Below are positions 50,809 to 57,780 of a stretch of DNA of 57,780 bases, in pieces (position 1 is the stretch's first letter; the number at the start of each line of letters is the position of its first letter). The translations under genes and the position numbers were made by a program. Origin of the DNA: Coriobacteriaceae bacterium (GTDB lineage: Bacteria; Actinomycetota; Coriobacteriia; Coriobacteriales; Coriobacteriaceae); assembly GCA_902363125.1 (NCBI GenBank), contig CABIZD010000013.1:1-57780 (forward strand), read 5' to 3'. The notes below the pieces were generated by a model. The model worked only from the letters and a program-made list of their open reading frames with translations. It searched no databases and was not told the origin of the DNA.

Positions 50809-51810
50809 TTACTTCGCAGCACCTGGGATTCCGTGGGAGGTTTTGGCGGTTTTGGCTCCGTTTGCGATGGCAGTTTCCAGGGCCCTTACTGCGAGCATGC
50901 CCAGCAGGTCTAGGGGAACGGCGGCGCTTGCCTGGGCGCCCAGTTTGCCGCTGGCGAGGGTGTAGATGGTGTCGCCGTCGTTGGTGGTGTGTGTGGGGCG
51001 GATGGCGTGTGCGTAGGCGTCTGCGGCCATCTGGGAGACCTTGGTGGCTTGTGCCTTAGTGAGTTCCACGTTGGTGACGATGCAGCTGATGGTGGTGTTG
51101 GTGCGGTCGAGCGGCATCTGCATGGATCCGGCGGCGGCAAAGGCTGCGAGTTCCATGTCGACGATCTGGTCGCTATCGGCTGCGGCGCGCATGCCGGAGA
51201 CCCACTCGCCGGTGAAGGGGTCGACAACGTTGCCGCAGGCGTTGACCGAGACCACGGCGCCCACCTTGATGGGGCCGAGTGCCACGGCGGCAGCTCCAAG
51301 GCCGGCCTTCATGCAGGTGGCAGGCCCCATGAGCTTACCCACGGTAGCGCCCGTGCCGGCGCCTACGTTGCCCTGTTCGAGCTTGGTGGGGGTGTGGTCG
51401 AGTGCTTCGCGCACGGCGGCGATGCCGGCCTCAATGTCGGGGCGCACGGTGGGGTTACCAAAGGCAAGGTCGAAGATACAGCTGGAGCACACGATAGGCA
51501 CCTGCGTGGGGCCGACGGGAAGGCCGATGCCGCGGCTCTCAAGCTCGCGAGCGACGCCGCTTGCAGCTTCGAGGCCAAAGGCCGATCCGCCCGAAAGGCA
51601 GACGGCGTGGACCTTGTCGACGGTGTTCTCGGGTCGTAGCAGGTCGGTCTCGCGCGAAGCGGGAGCGCCACCGCGTACGTCAACGCCGCCGGTGGCGCCC
51701 TCGGGTGCCACGATTACGGTGCAACCGGTGCCGGCCTCCTCGTCCGTATAGTTGCCATAGCAAAAGCCATCGACATCGCAGACGTCAATGGCCTCGAGCA
51801 GTGTATCCAT
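50809..51810 (-). CDS. P1 family peptidase (DmpA/NylC-type, S58)
   Basis: 333 residues. The N-terminal VCLSGGSAFGLEAASGV and VGAGTGATVGKL regions and NTTISCIVTNVELTK around residue 238 match P1-family enzymes, in which self-cleavage before a Thr or Ser following Asn creates the N-terminal nucleophile. The group contains aminopeptidases and nylon oligomer hydrolases. Substrate cannot be inferred. TAGGAG precedes the start. Divergent from nothing close; single gene. Confidence 0.88.
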   Translation of the reverse strand: MDTLLEAIDVCDVDGFCYGNYTDEEAGTGCTVIVAPEGATGGVDVRGGAPASRETDLLRPENTVDKVHAVCLSGGSAFGLEAASGVARELESRGIGLPVGPTQVPIVCSSCIFDLAFGNPTVRPDIEAGIAAVREALDHTPTKLEQGNVGAGTGATVGKLMGPATCMKAGLGAAAVALGPIKVGAVVSVNACGNVVDPFTGEWVSGMRAAADSDQIVDMELAAFAAAGSMQMPLDRTNTTISCIVTNVELTKAQATKVSQMAADAYAHAIRPTHTTNDGDTIYTLASGKLGAQASAAVPLDLLGMLAVRALETAIANGAKTAKTSHGIPGAAK

Positions 51811-51911
51811 GTTTAACTCCTATCGGTTTTCCGCCGCGCCTTGTGCCCGGTCGGGATCCGTACGGTACGCCAAAATTGTAGGCGCTGGGGAATACCCAGC
51901 GCCAGATGCAA

Positions 51912-52493
51912 TTACGAGAGTTTTTGAATCGCGCGCGCGACGCGGGCGATGGGTAGGCCCACTACGTTATAGAAGTCGCCCGAAATATCGTGCACGAGCA
52001 TGCGGCCGCCTGTGCCCTGGATGCCGTAGGCGCCTGCCTTATCCATGGGCTCACCCGAGGCAACGTAGTGCTCGATCTGCTCGTCGGTGAGCTCGTAGAA
52101 CGTCACGTCGGTCACATCGACAAACGACAGGCTCTCGGCGGCATGCGGGGCGGCCGTATCGCCTGCCTTAACGATGCAGACGCCGGTTGCGACCTGGTGC
52201 GTGCGGCCCGAAAGCTCACGGAGCATGGTGCGCGCCTCGTCCTCGGTAGCCGGCTTGCCCAAAATCTTGCCGTCGAAGGTGACGATGGTGTCGGCCGCGA
52301 CGGTCAACTCATTGGGCTCGGCATACTCGGCAGCAACGGCAGCCGCCTTGGCGCGTGCCAAGCGCTCGACAAGCGTGAGCGGGGGCTCGCCATCAAAGGG
52401 CGTTTCGTCGATATCCGCGGGAATCACGCGAATGTTGTAGCCTGCCTCGCGCATCAGCTCTATGCGGCGCGGCGATTGGGAAGCCAAAATCAT
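51912..52493 (-). CDS. maf: Maf family nucleoside triphosphate pyrophosphatase
   Basis: 193 residues with the N-terminal LASQSPRRIELMREAGY signature, AADTIVTFDGKILGKP containing the catalytic Asp region, and the C-terminal GDFYNVVGLPI. Maf enzymes hydrolyse noncanonical or canonical dTTP/UTP and are linked to septum arrest in Bacillus. The start overlaps the stop of the DJ-1-like gene by four bases (ATGA), so the two are translationally coupled. Confidence 0.93.
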   Translation of the reverse strand: MILASQSPRRIELMREAGYNIRVIPADIDETPFDGEPPLTLVERLARAKAAAVAAEYAEPNELTVAADTIVTFDGKILGKPATEDEARTMLRELSGRTHQVATGVCIVKAGDTAAPHAAESLSFVDVTDVTFYELTDEQIEHYVASGEPMDKAGAYGIQGTGGRMLVHDISGDFYNVVGLPIARVARAIQKLS

Positions 52494-53032
52494 AGTTGGA
52501 TGCCCTCGGCGACCTTCTCGACGGCCTTGTCGCCGGCGAGCGTGCGCAGCAGCTCCAATGCAAAGGGGAGTGACTGTGCCATGCCGCTGGCAGTGATGAT
52601 GTTGCCGTCTTGCGTGACCTTCTCGCCAGTATAGGCGCCTTCGGGGAAGCTTTTCTCAAAGCCAGGGAAGCACGTGGCGTGGCGCCCCTCGAGTAGGTCG
52701 AGCTCGCCCAGGATAAACGGGGCGGCGCAGATGGCGGCGACGTGCTTGGTCGCGGCGAACTCGCAGACCACGTCGCAGACACGCTGATCGGCGCGCAGGT
52801 TGGTGGCACCGGGCAGGCCGCCGGGCAGCACGACGCAGTCGTACTCGTCAAAGTTGATCTCATCAAAGAGCGCATCGCAGGTCACGGGGATCTGCAGCGA
52901 GCTTACGACCTCACGCGTGGGCATAATCGAGACGAGCGTGGCACGCACGCCGCCGCGACGCATGACATCGACCATGGTCAAGCATTCAATAGTTTCAAAG
53001 CCATCGGCGGCGAGAACGGCAACGCTGGGCAT
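52490..53032 (-). CDS. DJ-1/PfpI family protein
   Basis: 180 residues. The N-terminal VAVLAADGFETIECLTMVDV, YDCVVLPGGLPGATNLR and VAAICAAPFILGEL, with the reactive Cys in the nucleophile elbow, are DJ-1 hallmarks. Activities in the family include glyoxalase, protease-like and chaperone functions. AAAGGAA precedes the Met chosen. It is the first gene of a pair with maf. Confidence 0.9.
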   Translation of the reverse strand: MPSVAVLAADGFETIECLTMVDVMRRGGVRATLVSIMPTREVVSSLQIPVTCDALFDEINFDEYDCVVLPGGLPGATNLRADQRVCDVVCEFAATKHVAAICAAPFILGELDLLEGRHATCFPGFEKSFPEGAYTGEKVTQDGNIITASGMAQSLPFALELLRTLAGDKAVEKVAEGIQL

Positions 53033-53138
53033 GAGGGTTCCTTTCATAGGCGGCATACAATTAGCCGTCTTATACCCCGAAGACCTCCGCTTGCCACGCT
53101 CGATTTCCCAATGATTTTTCTGAGCAATGATTAAGTGG

Positions 53139-54452
53139 CTAGTTGCGCCTAAGGTGGACGACGGTCTCGCAGTGGAAGGTTTGTGGGAACAGGTCGACTG
53201 GCGTGATCTTTACGGGGGAGAAGGTGCCTTCTTCGACAAAGCGTTTGAGATCGCGCGCCAGGGTGGCCGGGTCGCAGCTCACGTAGGCGACATCGTGGGC
53301 ACTCGTGCTGGCGATAAGGTCGATCGCTTCGGGGGCGAGGCCTGCGCGCGGCGGGTCGACCACCAAGACGTCGGCATCCTGGTCGGGGAACTCGCGCACC
53401 GCGTCTCCGCCAATGACGTCGACGTTATCAAGCTTGTTGATCTCCAGGTTACGGCGCAGGTCGCGCACGGCGGGGCCGTAGGCCTCGACGGCGGCGACAA
53501 AGTCGCAGCGGCGGGCGAGCGGCAGGGTAAAGGTGCCGGCACCGCAGTACAGGTCCACGGCAAGCTCGTCTTCCTGCGGATCGAGCGTTTCCATGACAAG
53601 CTCGATCAAAATCTCGGCACCCTTGGTGTTGACCTGGAAAAAAGACGGGGCAGACAAGCGCATCTGACCCTCGGCGATATTCTCGGTCCATGAGCCCTCT
53701 CCGGCGAGCATTTCGACCTTGGAAACACGGCGGGCCTTCTTTTCGCCCTTGCTCATCACGCGTACGACACTTGTGGGGTGCGCGGCGTCTGCCAACACGC
53801 GCGAGACTTGCGAGCGCGGGAAAGAGCCCGTAGGCGTCCAGAGCGCCACCTCGAGTGCCTTGGTGCGACGCGAGGCGCGAATGCCCACGCGCTCAAGGCC
53901 CAGGTCGTGGCTGCCGCTCAGATAATTGAGCGCGCCGACGACCGATTTGAGTGCCTTGGGGAAGCGTTTGTCGAACAACGGGCACGAATCGACGGTCACG
54001 ATCTTGCGAGGATCGACACCGTGCATGCCAAGACGCACGCGGCCGTTTACAACGGTCGGCTCGAGTTCGATTTTATTGCGGTAGCCCCAATCATCCTTGG
54101 TGTGGCGGATGGGTTGCACCAGTTCATCGACTTGATCGGGGCTGAACTTGCCGATACGCTCGAGCGTGGAGCGCAGATTTTGCTCCTTGGCGGCGAGCTG
54201 TGCCGTGCGTGAGAGATTGCCCCACGAGCAGCCGCCGCAGATGCCCACGAAGGGGCAGGGAGACTGAATGCGATCGGGGCTTGGCTCCAGAATCTCGGTG
54301 GTGCGGGCACGCATGAACGACTTGCCGTCCTGTACGACCTCGGCCTCGACGGTGTCGCCTGCCACGGCGCCCTGCACAAAGACGGCCTTGCCGTTGTCGG
54401 CGTGCGCCAGCCCGTCGGCGCCGTAGGTCATCGATTCTATAGTGAGCTTCAT
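53139..54452 (-). CDS. 23S rRNA (uracil-5-)-methyltransferase RlmD/RumA-type
   Basis: 437 residues. An N-terminal TRAM-like domain (MKLTIESMTYGADGLAHAD) precedes the Fe-S Cys cluster CPFVGICGGCSWG, then the SAM domain with VDLYCGAGTFTLPLA and VDPPRAGL, and the nucleophile Cys in YVSCDPATLARDL. These features fit TrmA/RlmC/RlmD enzymes that make 5-methyluridine in RNA. Which uridine cannot be told from sequence alone. A longer frame starting 12 codons upstream lacks a better ribosome site. Confidence 0.9.
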   Translation of the reverse strand: MKLTIESMTYGADGLAHADNGKAVFVQGAVAGDTVEAEVVQDGKSFMRARTTEILEPSPDRIQSPCPFVGICGGCSWGNLSRTAQLAAKEQNLRSTLERIGKFSPDQVDELVQPIRHTKDDWGYRNKIELEPTVVNGRVRLGMHGVDPRKIVTVDSCPLFDKRFPKALKSVVGALNYLSGSHDLGLERVGIRASRRTKALEVALWTPTGSFPRSQVSRVLADAAHPTSVVRVMSKGEKKARRVSKVEMLAGEGSWTENIAEGQMRLSAPSFFQVNTKGAEILIELVMETLDPQEDELAVDLYCGAGTFTLPLARRCDFVAAVEAYGPAVRDLRRNLEINKLDNVDVIGGDAVREFPDQDADVLVVDPPRAGLAPEAIDLIASTSAHDVAYVSCDPATLARDLKRFVEEGTFSPVKITPVDLFPQTFHCETVVHLRRN

Positions 54453-54500
54453 ATTCCTGCCTGTCATTCGCGTTGTTGTTCGCACCATGGTAGCAGGGAA

Positions 54501-54542
54501 AAGCGCCCCGCATCCGAGGCTTTCCTCAAATGCGGGGCGCTT
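54501..54542 (-). terminator. intrinsic terminator after ppk
   Basis: AAGCGCCCCGCAT pairs with ATGCGGGGCGCTT; on the minus strand it ends in TTTTCCC shortly after the ppk stop codon. Confidence 0.8.
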
Positions 54543-54565
54543 CTACAAACTGCTTCTACAAACGA

Positions 54566-57145
54566 CTATTTCGTCTTGCCGGTAATGAGCGTCTTAAGAC
54601 CCAGGCCGATCAGACCCAGGCCCATGCGCACGCGGCCGGGGCGATGGCGCTCGATGGCCTTGGTCTTGCCGGCGGGCTTATCGCGACGGGCGCTCGTCTC
54701 GGGTGCGGGCTTGATGACCTGCGGATCGGGCTGAGGTGCAGGTGCAGGCTCGGGCTCAATGACGGTCGCCTGGACCTCTTGGACCTTGGGTGTGGCCGGC
54801 TGCGGCTCAGGAGCAGGGGCGGGCTTTGCCTCGGCGGCGGGCTCCGGAGTCGCAGTAGCGGGCTCGGGCGCTTTCTCCACGGCGGGCTCTGCGGCAGCCT
54901 CGGGCTCATTCACCGGGGGAGCTGCAACCGCTTCCGGTTTGGCAGCTGCCCCGTGTTCAACATCGGCCTGAATGGCCTCCTCGGCCACACGTTCCTTCTC
55001 CTGTGCGCGCTGCTGCGCGGCGGCCTCGGCGTTGCGATAGGCACGCTCCAGCAGGGCTTCCTGCGAGTTGAAGGGTTTCTCACCCTCTGCACGCTCCACG
55101 GGGACCCAGGTGCCGTCGCTCGTGAGGCTGCGGGCCTTCACGTTGTCGCGCAGCTGCATGCCCATGTACTCGTGCACTAGGGCGCGGCAGGTGGGGTCGA
55201 GCACGGGGAAGGCAATCTCCACGCGGTGCTCGGTGTTGCGTGTCATCATGTCTGCCGAGCTCAGGTAAATCATGTCCGAGTCCACGCCAAAAGCGTAAAC
55301 ACGGGCGTGCTCCAAAAAGCGTCCGACGATGGAGCGGACATGCACGTTCTCGGTCTTGCCCGGAACACCGGGCTTGAGGCACGAGATGCCGCGGATGATC
55401 ATGTCTACGCGCACGCCGGCACACGATGCCTCGGCGATCTTGTCGATAACCTCGCGGTCGGTCAGCGAGTTGAGCTTAAAGAACACGCGGGCGGGCTCGC
55501 CGGCAAGGGCGCGCTGGATCTCGCGGTCAAGCCCGCGCATGATGAGCGGTTTCAGTCCGACGGGCGCCACACCCAGGAAGCGGTAGTCGCCGCGCAGGTT
55601 GCCCAGCGACAGATTGCGGAAGAACAGGTTGGCGTCCTCGCCGATGCCGGGATGGGCTGTCATGAGCATAAAGTCGCTGTAGAGTTTGGCCGTCTTCTCG
55701 TTAAAGTTGCCGGTGCCCAAAAGCGTGAGGCGCGTTAGCGCCATGCCCTCGCGATAGGTGAGCTGGCAGATCTTTGAGTGGCATTTAAAGCCCTCGGAAC
55801 CATAGATGACGGTGCAGCCGGCCTCTTCCAGGCGCTCGGCCCACTCGATGTTGTTCTGCTCGTCAAAGCGGGCACGAAGTTCCATGAGCACCGTGACCTC
55901 TTTGCCGTTCTCGGCAGCATCGATCAGCGACTCGCACAGGCGGCTCTGCTTGGCCACGCGGTAGAGCGTGATGCGCAGCGAGATGCACTCGGGGTCGTAG
56001 GCGGCCTCGTGCACCAGATCCAGGAAGGGGTTCATGGCCTCGTAGGGATAAAAGAGCAGCTTGTCGTGCTGCAGCACCTGCTCGCGGATGGAGCGGGTCA
56101 TGTCGATGGTGGGATTGGGCTGCGGCCTAAACGGCGTAAAGAGCAGCTCGTTGCGCAGGTGCTCGGGAATCTTGCCCTCAATGCCAAAGACGTAGCCCAG
56201 GTCGAGCGGGATATCGCAGGTAAAGACAGAGCGGCGCGAAAGCTCGAGCGCCTTGCGGATGGTCTTGAGCGTTGCCTTCTCGAGCGACCCCGAGACCGCG
56301 AGCACTACCGGCTGCAGACGCAGGCGCTTCTTGAGGATGCGCTTCATGTGCTGGCGGTAGTCCTCTTCCTCTTCGACGCCCTCGCCGTCCGGATCGATGT
56401 CGGCGTTGCGGGTGACGCGGATCAGCGCACGATCCAGCGGCTTATAGGAGCCAAAGCAGCTGTCCAGGCAGGCGAGGATGACGTCCTCGAGCAAGATGTA
56501 GGAGTAGGTGCCGGTGGGCGAGGGGATCTCGACCACGCGGTTCATCGAGGCGGGAATCTCGATAAGGCCCAGCAGGCTCTCCTCGTCGGTGGCGCCGTCC
56601 AGACCACAGGCCAGATAGAGCGCGCCATTGCGTAGGTTGGGGAAGGGGTGGCGAGGATCGATGACCAGCGGCGAGATGACCGGCGACACGTAGGCCTGGA
56701 AGTAGCGGGTTACAAAGGTGCGCTCCTCGGGCGTAAGCGAATCGATGCGGGCGCGGTGAACGCCCAAGGTGTCGAGCTTGCCCTCGATGCTCTTAAAGAT
56801 GGACTCCCAACGGGTAAGGAGCCCGGGCATTTCGGCCATGACAGCATCGACCTGTTCGGAGGCGGTCATATTGCTCTTGTTGTCGACAGGTTGTTTTTTG
56901 AGCTCCGCCAGATCGGACAGGCCGCCCACGCGCACCATGAGAAACTCGTCGAGGTTAGACTCGAAAATCGACACGAACTTTAGACGCTCGAACAGCGGAA
57001 CGGTCTCATCGAAGGCTTCGTCAAGCACACGGTTGTCAAAGCGTAGCCAGCTGAGCTCTCGGTTCTGCGTGTACGAGAAGTCGCGAGGCGGTTTGCGCAG
57101 CTTTGCGGCGGCTTGCTTTTTTTCGATTTTGCTCGGCATATGCAT
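54566..57145 (-). CDS. ppk: polyphosphate kinase 1 with a long disordered C-terminal tail
   Basis: 859 residues, about 150 more than usual Ppk1. The core is normal: N-terminal RELSWLRFDNRVLDEA, the first catalytic His in GFKCHSKICQL and the second HKD-like region near YAFGVDSDMIYLSSADMM. From about residue 700 the chain changes to Ala/Glu/Pro repeats (EPEAAAEPAV, PEPATATPEP and others) and ends in a basic, Gly/Leu-rich stretch GRVRMGLGLIGLGLKTLIT. Ppk1 makes and uses inorganic polyphosphate. The tail could tether the enzyme to a membrane, the nucleoid or polyP; this is inference. The start lacks a strong ribosome site. Confidence 0.92.
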   Translation of the reverse strand: MHMPSKIEKKQAAAKLRKPPRDFSYTQNRELSWLRFDNRVLDEAFDETVPLFERLKFVSIFESNLDEFLMVRVGGLSDLAELKKQPVDNKSNMTASEQVDAVMAEMPGLLTRWESIFKSIEGKLDTLGVHRARIDSLTPEERTFVTRYFQAYVSPVISPLVIDPRHPFPNLRNGALYLACGLDGATDEESLLGLIEIPASMNRVVEIPSPTGTYSYILLEDVILACLDSCFGSYKPLDRALIRVTRNADIDPDGEGVEEEEDYRQHMKRILKKRLRLQPVVLAVSGSLEKATLKTIRKALELSRRSVFTCDIPLDLGYVFGIEGKIPEHLRNELLFTPFRPQPNPTIDMTRSIREQVLQHDKLLFYPYEAMNPFLDLVHEAAYDPECISLRITLYRVAKQSRLCESLIDAAENGKEVTVLMELRARFDEQNNIEWAERLEEAGCTVIYGSEGFKCHSKICQLTYREGMALTRLTLLGTGNFNEKTAKLYSDFMLMTAHPGIGEDANLFFRNLSLGNLRGDYRFLGVAPVGLKPLIMRGLDREIQRALAGEPARVFFKLNSLTDREVIDKIAEASCAGVRVDMIIRGISCLKPGVPGKTENVHVRSIVGRFLEHARVYAFGVDSDMIYLSSADMMTRNTEHRVEIAFPVLDPTCRALVHEYMGMQLRDNVKARSLTSDGTWVPVERAEGEKPFNSQEALLERAYRNAEAAAQQRAQEKERVAEEAIQADVEHGAAAKPEAVAAPPVNEPEAAAEPAVEKAPEPATATPEPAAEAKPAPAPEPQPATPKVQEVQATVIEPEPAPAPQPDPQVIKPAPETSARRDKPAGKTKAIERHRPGRVRMGLGLIGLGLKTLITGKTK

Positions 57146-57694
57146 CTGTCCGTTCAGTCCCCGCAGGGGACGGTAGCCTAACCCTATTCACTATTGTCTC
57201 AATTTAGTCGACTTGTGGCACGGACGTATTGTGCGAACGGTATCTTTACCTACTTCTTACGCTGACAAGTCATAGGACTGACGCCCTGCTCGTCTGCAAG
57301 CGGTCTATATCCTCACTCAACTGGTACGTAAGTGTGAATAAGAATGATGGATAGCTGAATATCATTGAATGCAGGCGGAAACGTAAACAAACATCATTTA
57401 TATACATAAAACCGATTTAGCTATGCAATTCTGAATCAAAAGTTTAGAGATGCAATTGCAAATAGTTTTTAGGAAAAAAGAGCGTTTACCTTAGAAAAGT
57501 TACTTTAGAACGCCGAAGTACATTATGGGGGAATCTCATGCGATATACCGTTCATCGCACTTTGTTGACCGTTCGGGGGCGAGGTGGAATTGCGGGTGGA
57601 ATTTGGATATAACTAGAGCTGTCAGCAAGCAGCGTCCGCTATGGAAGGGCGCTGAGAGATTCGGCCGAAAGGCCCGAAAGAAAGGTAGGAGGCC
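57146..57694 (+). promoter_or_regulatory. AT-rich leader/intergenic region upstream of arcA
   Basis: About 550 bases without a confident gene. It holds two TGAAT-type arginine-box-like sites (57335-57349 and 57356-57370), a TATAAC near 57608, a CAGCG/CGCTG hairpin and a TTCGGCC-GAAA-GGCCCGAA hairpin immediately before the arcA ribosome site. A 57-codon frame rich in Arg at its end (57525-57698) overlaps the arcA start by ATGA. Confidence 0.45.
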
Positions 57695-57780
57695 ATGACG
57701 AAAGGTCTGCACGTGCCTTCCGAGATCGGCAAGCTCAGGAAGGTCTGCGTGCACCGTCCCGGCGACGAGCTCCTCAACCT
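57695..57780 (+). CDS. arcA: arginine deiminase, 5' end only
   Basis: The first 28 codons read MTKGLHVPSEIGKLRKVCVH then RPGDELLNL, the standard N terminus of arginine deiminase; the gene continues beyond the window. TAGGAGG precedes the ATG. The enzyme converts arginine to citrulline and ammonia, the first step of the ADI pathway that yields ATP and protects against acid. Catalytic residues lie outside the visible part, so completeness cannot be judged. Confidence 0.85.
   Translation, partial: MTKGLHVPSEIGKLRKVCVHRPGDELLN

Noticed and set aside
57525..57698. 57-codon frame ahead of arcA as a real gene
   Set aside because: Its 3' half coincides with hairpin-forming leader sequence and the start lacks a strong ribosome site; kept only as part of a finding.
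1..57780. CRISPR arrays, tRNA and rRNA genes
   Set aside because: I looked for regular direct repeats with spacers and for T-arm-like GTTCGAATC segments outside coding regions and found none that held up. A dedicated scan with a tRNA covariance model would settle the latter.

Overview
The window is a chromosomal segment of a moderately GC-rich anaerobe. Its gene content suggests a member of the Coriobacteriia, and Collinsella is the nearest match I recognise: lactate dehydrogenase, acetate kinases plus Pta, an arginine deiminase start, an N-acetyl-type lysine pathway, a D-aspartate ligase/racemase pair, group-I ECF transport and an LPxTG protein. The genus is an inference from content, not a database match. 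I saw no rRNA, tRNA, CRISPR array, phage or transposase gene.

Layout. 1-4.9 kb: tatD and tcdA, an SdpR/SdpI pair with a probable operator, and ettA. 5.1-11 kb: accessory DNA with two AT-rich blocks (a secreted cysteine-protease-like protein with a lipoprotein; two small proteins with an MFS exporter) around two low-complexity proteins on the minus strand. 11-18 kb: nadE, an aminotransferase, ldh, a DUF2974 hydrolase flanked by a short repeat, and a 37-kDa-type nucleoid protein. 18-23.5 kb: the lysine locus, with a lysine riboswitch ahead of an in-frame lysA-dapA fusion, dapB and dapH, and an M20D amidohydrolase transcribed divergently. 24-30.8 kb: a DUF4352 lipoprotein, a small regulator with a frameshifted Ser/Thr kinase, a PcsB-like cell-wall protein, a MOSC protein, and an ATP-grasp ligase plus Asp/Glu racemase.

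31-34.5 kb: a complete ECF transporter (S, fused A-A, T) behind a 22-codon leader peptide with three consecutive Trp codons and a terminator. This is a classical-looking trp attenuator and points to tryptophan as the substrate. It is the most striking system in the window. 34.6-42 kb: an anchored C69 dipeptidase, a lipid kinase with a previously unlisted 30-aa membrane peptide, RNase D, a Zn peptidase, xseAB and a HIT protein. 42-48 kb: a LysR/MFS pair, two tandem acetate kinases (the first with two active-site substitutions) and convergent pta. 48-57.8 kb: glf with a GT2 glycosyltransferase, a large palindromic element with a probable gene remnant, a P1-family peptidase, maf, a DJ-1 protein, a 23S rRNA uracil methyltransferase, ppk with a long disordered tail, and the first codons of arcA.

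How the genes work together. Pyruvate is reduced by Ldh, or its acetyl-CoA passes through Pta and AckA for ATP; arcA would add ATP from arginine. The lysine locus and the aminotransferase could cover most of the acetylated diaminopimelate route under lysine control. The D-aspartate pair, C69 dipeptidase, PcsB-like protein and Glf/GT2 serve the cell surface. Many gene ends carry clear intrinsic terminators, several of them shared by convergent genes.
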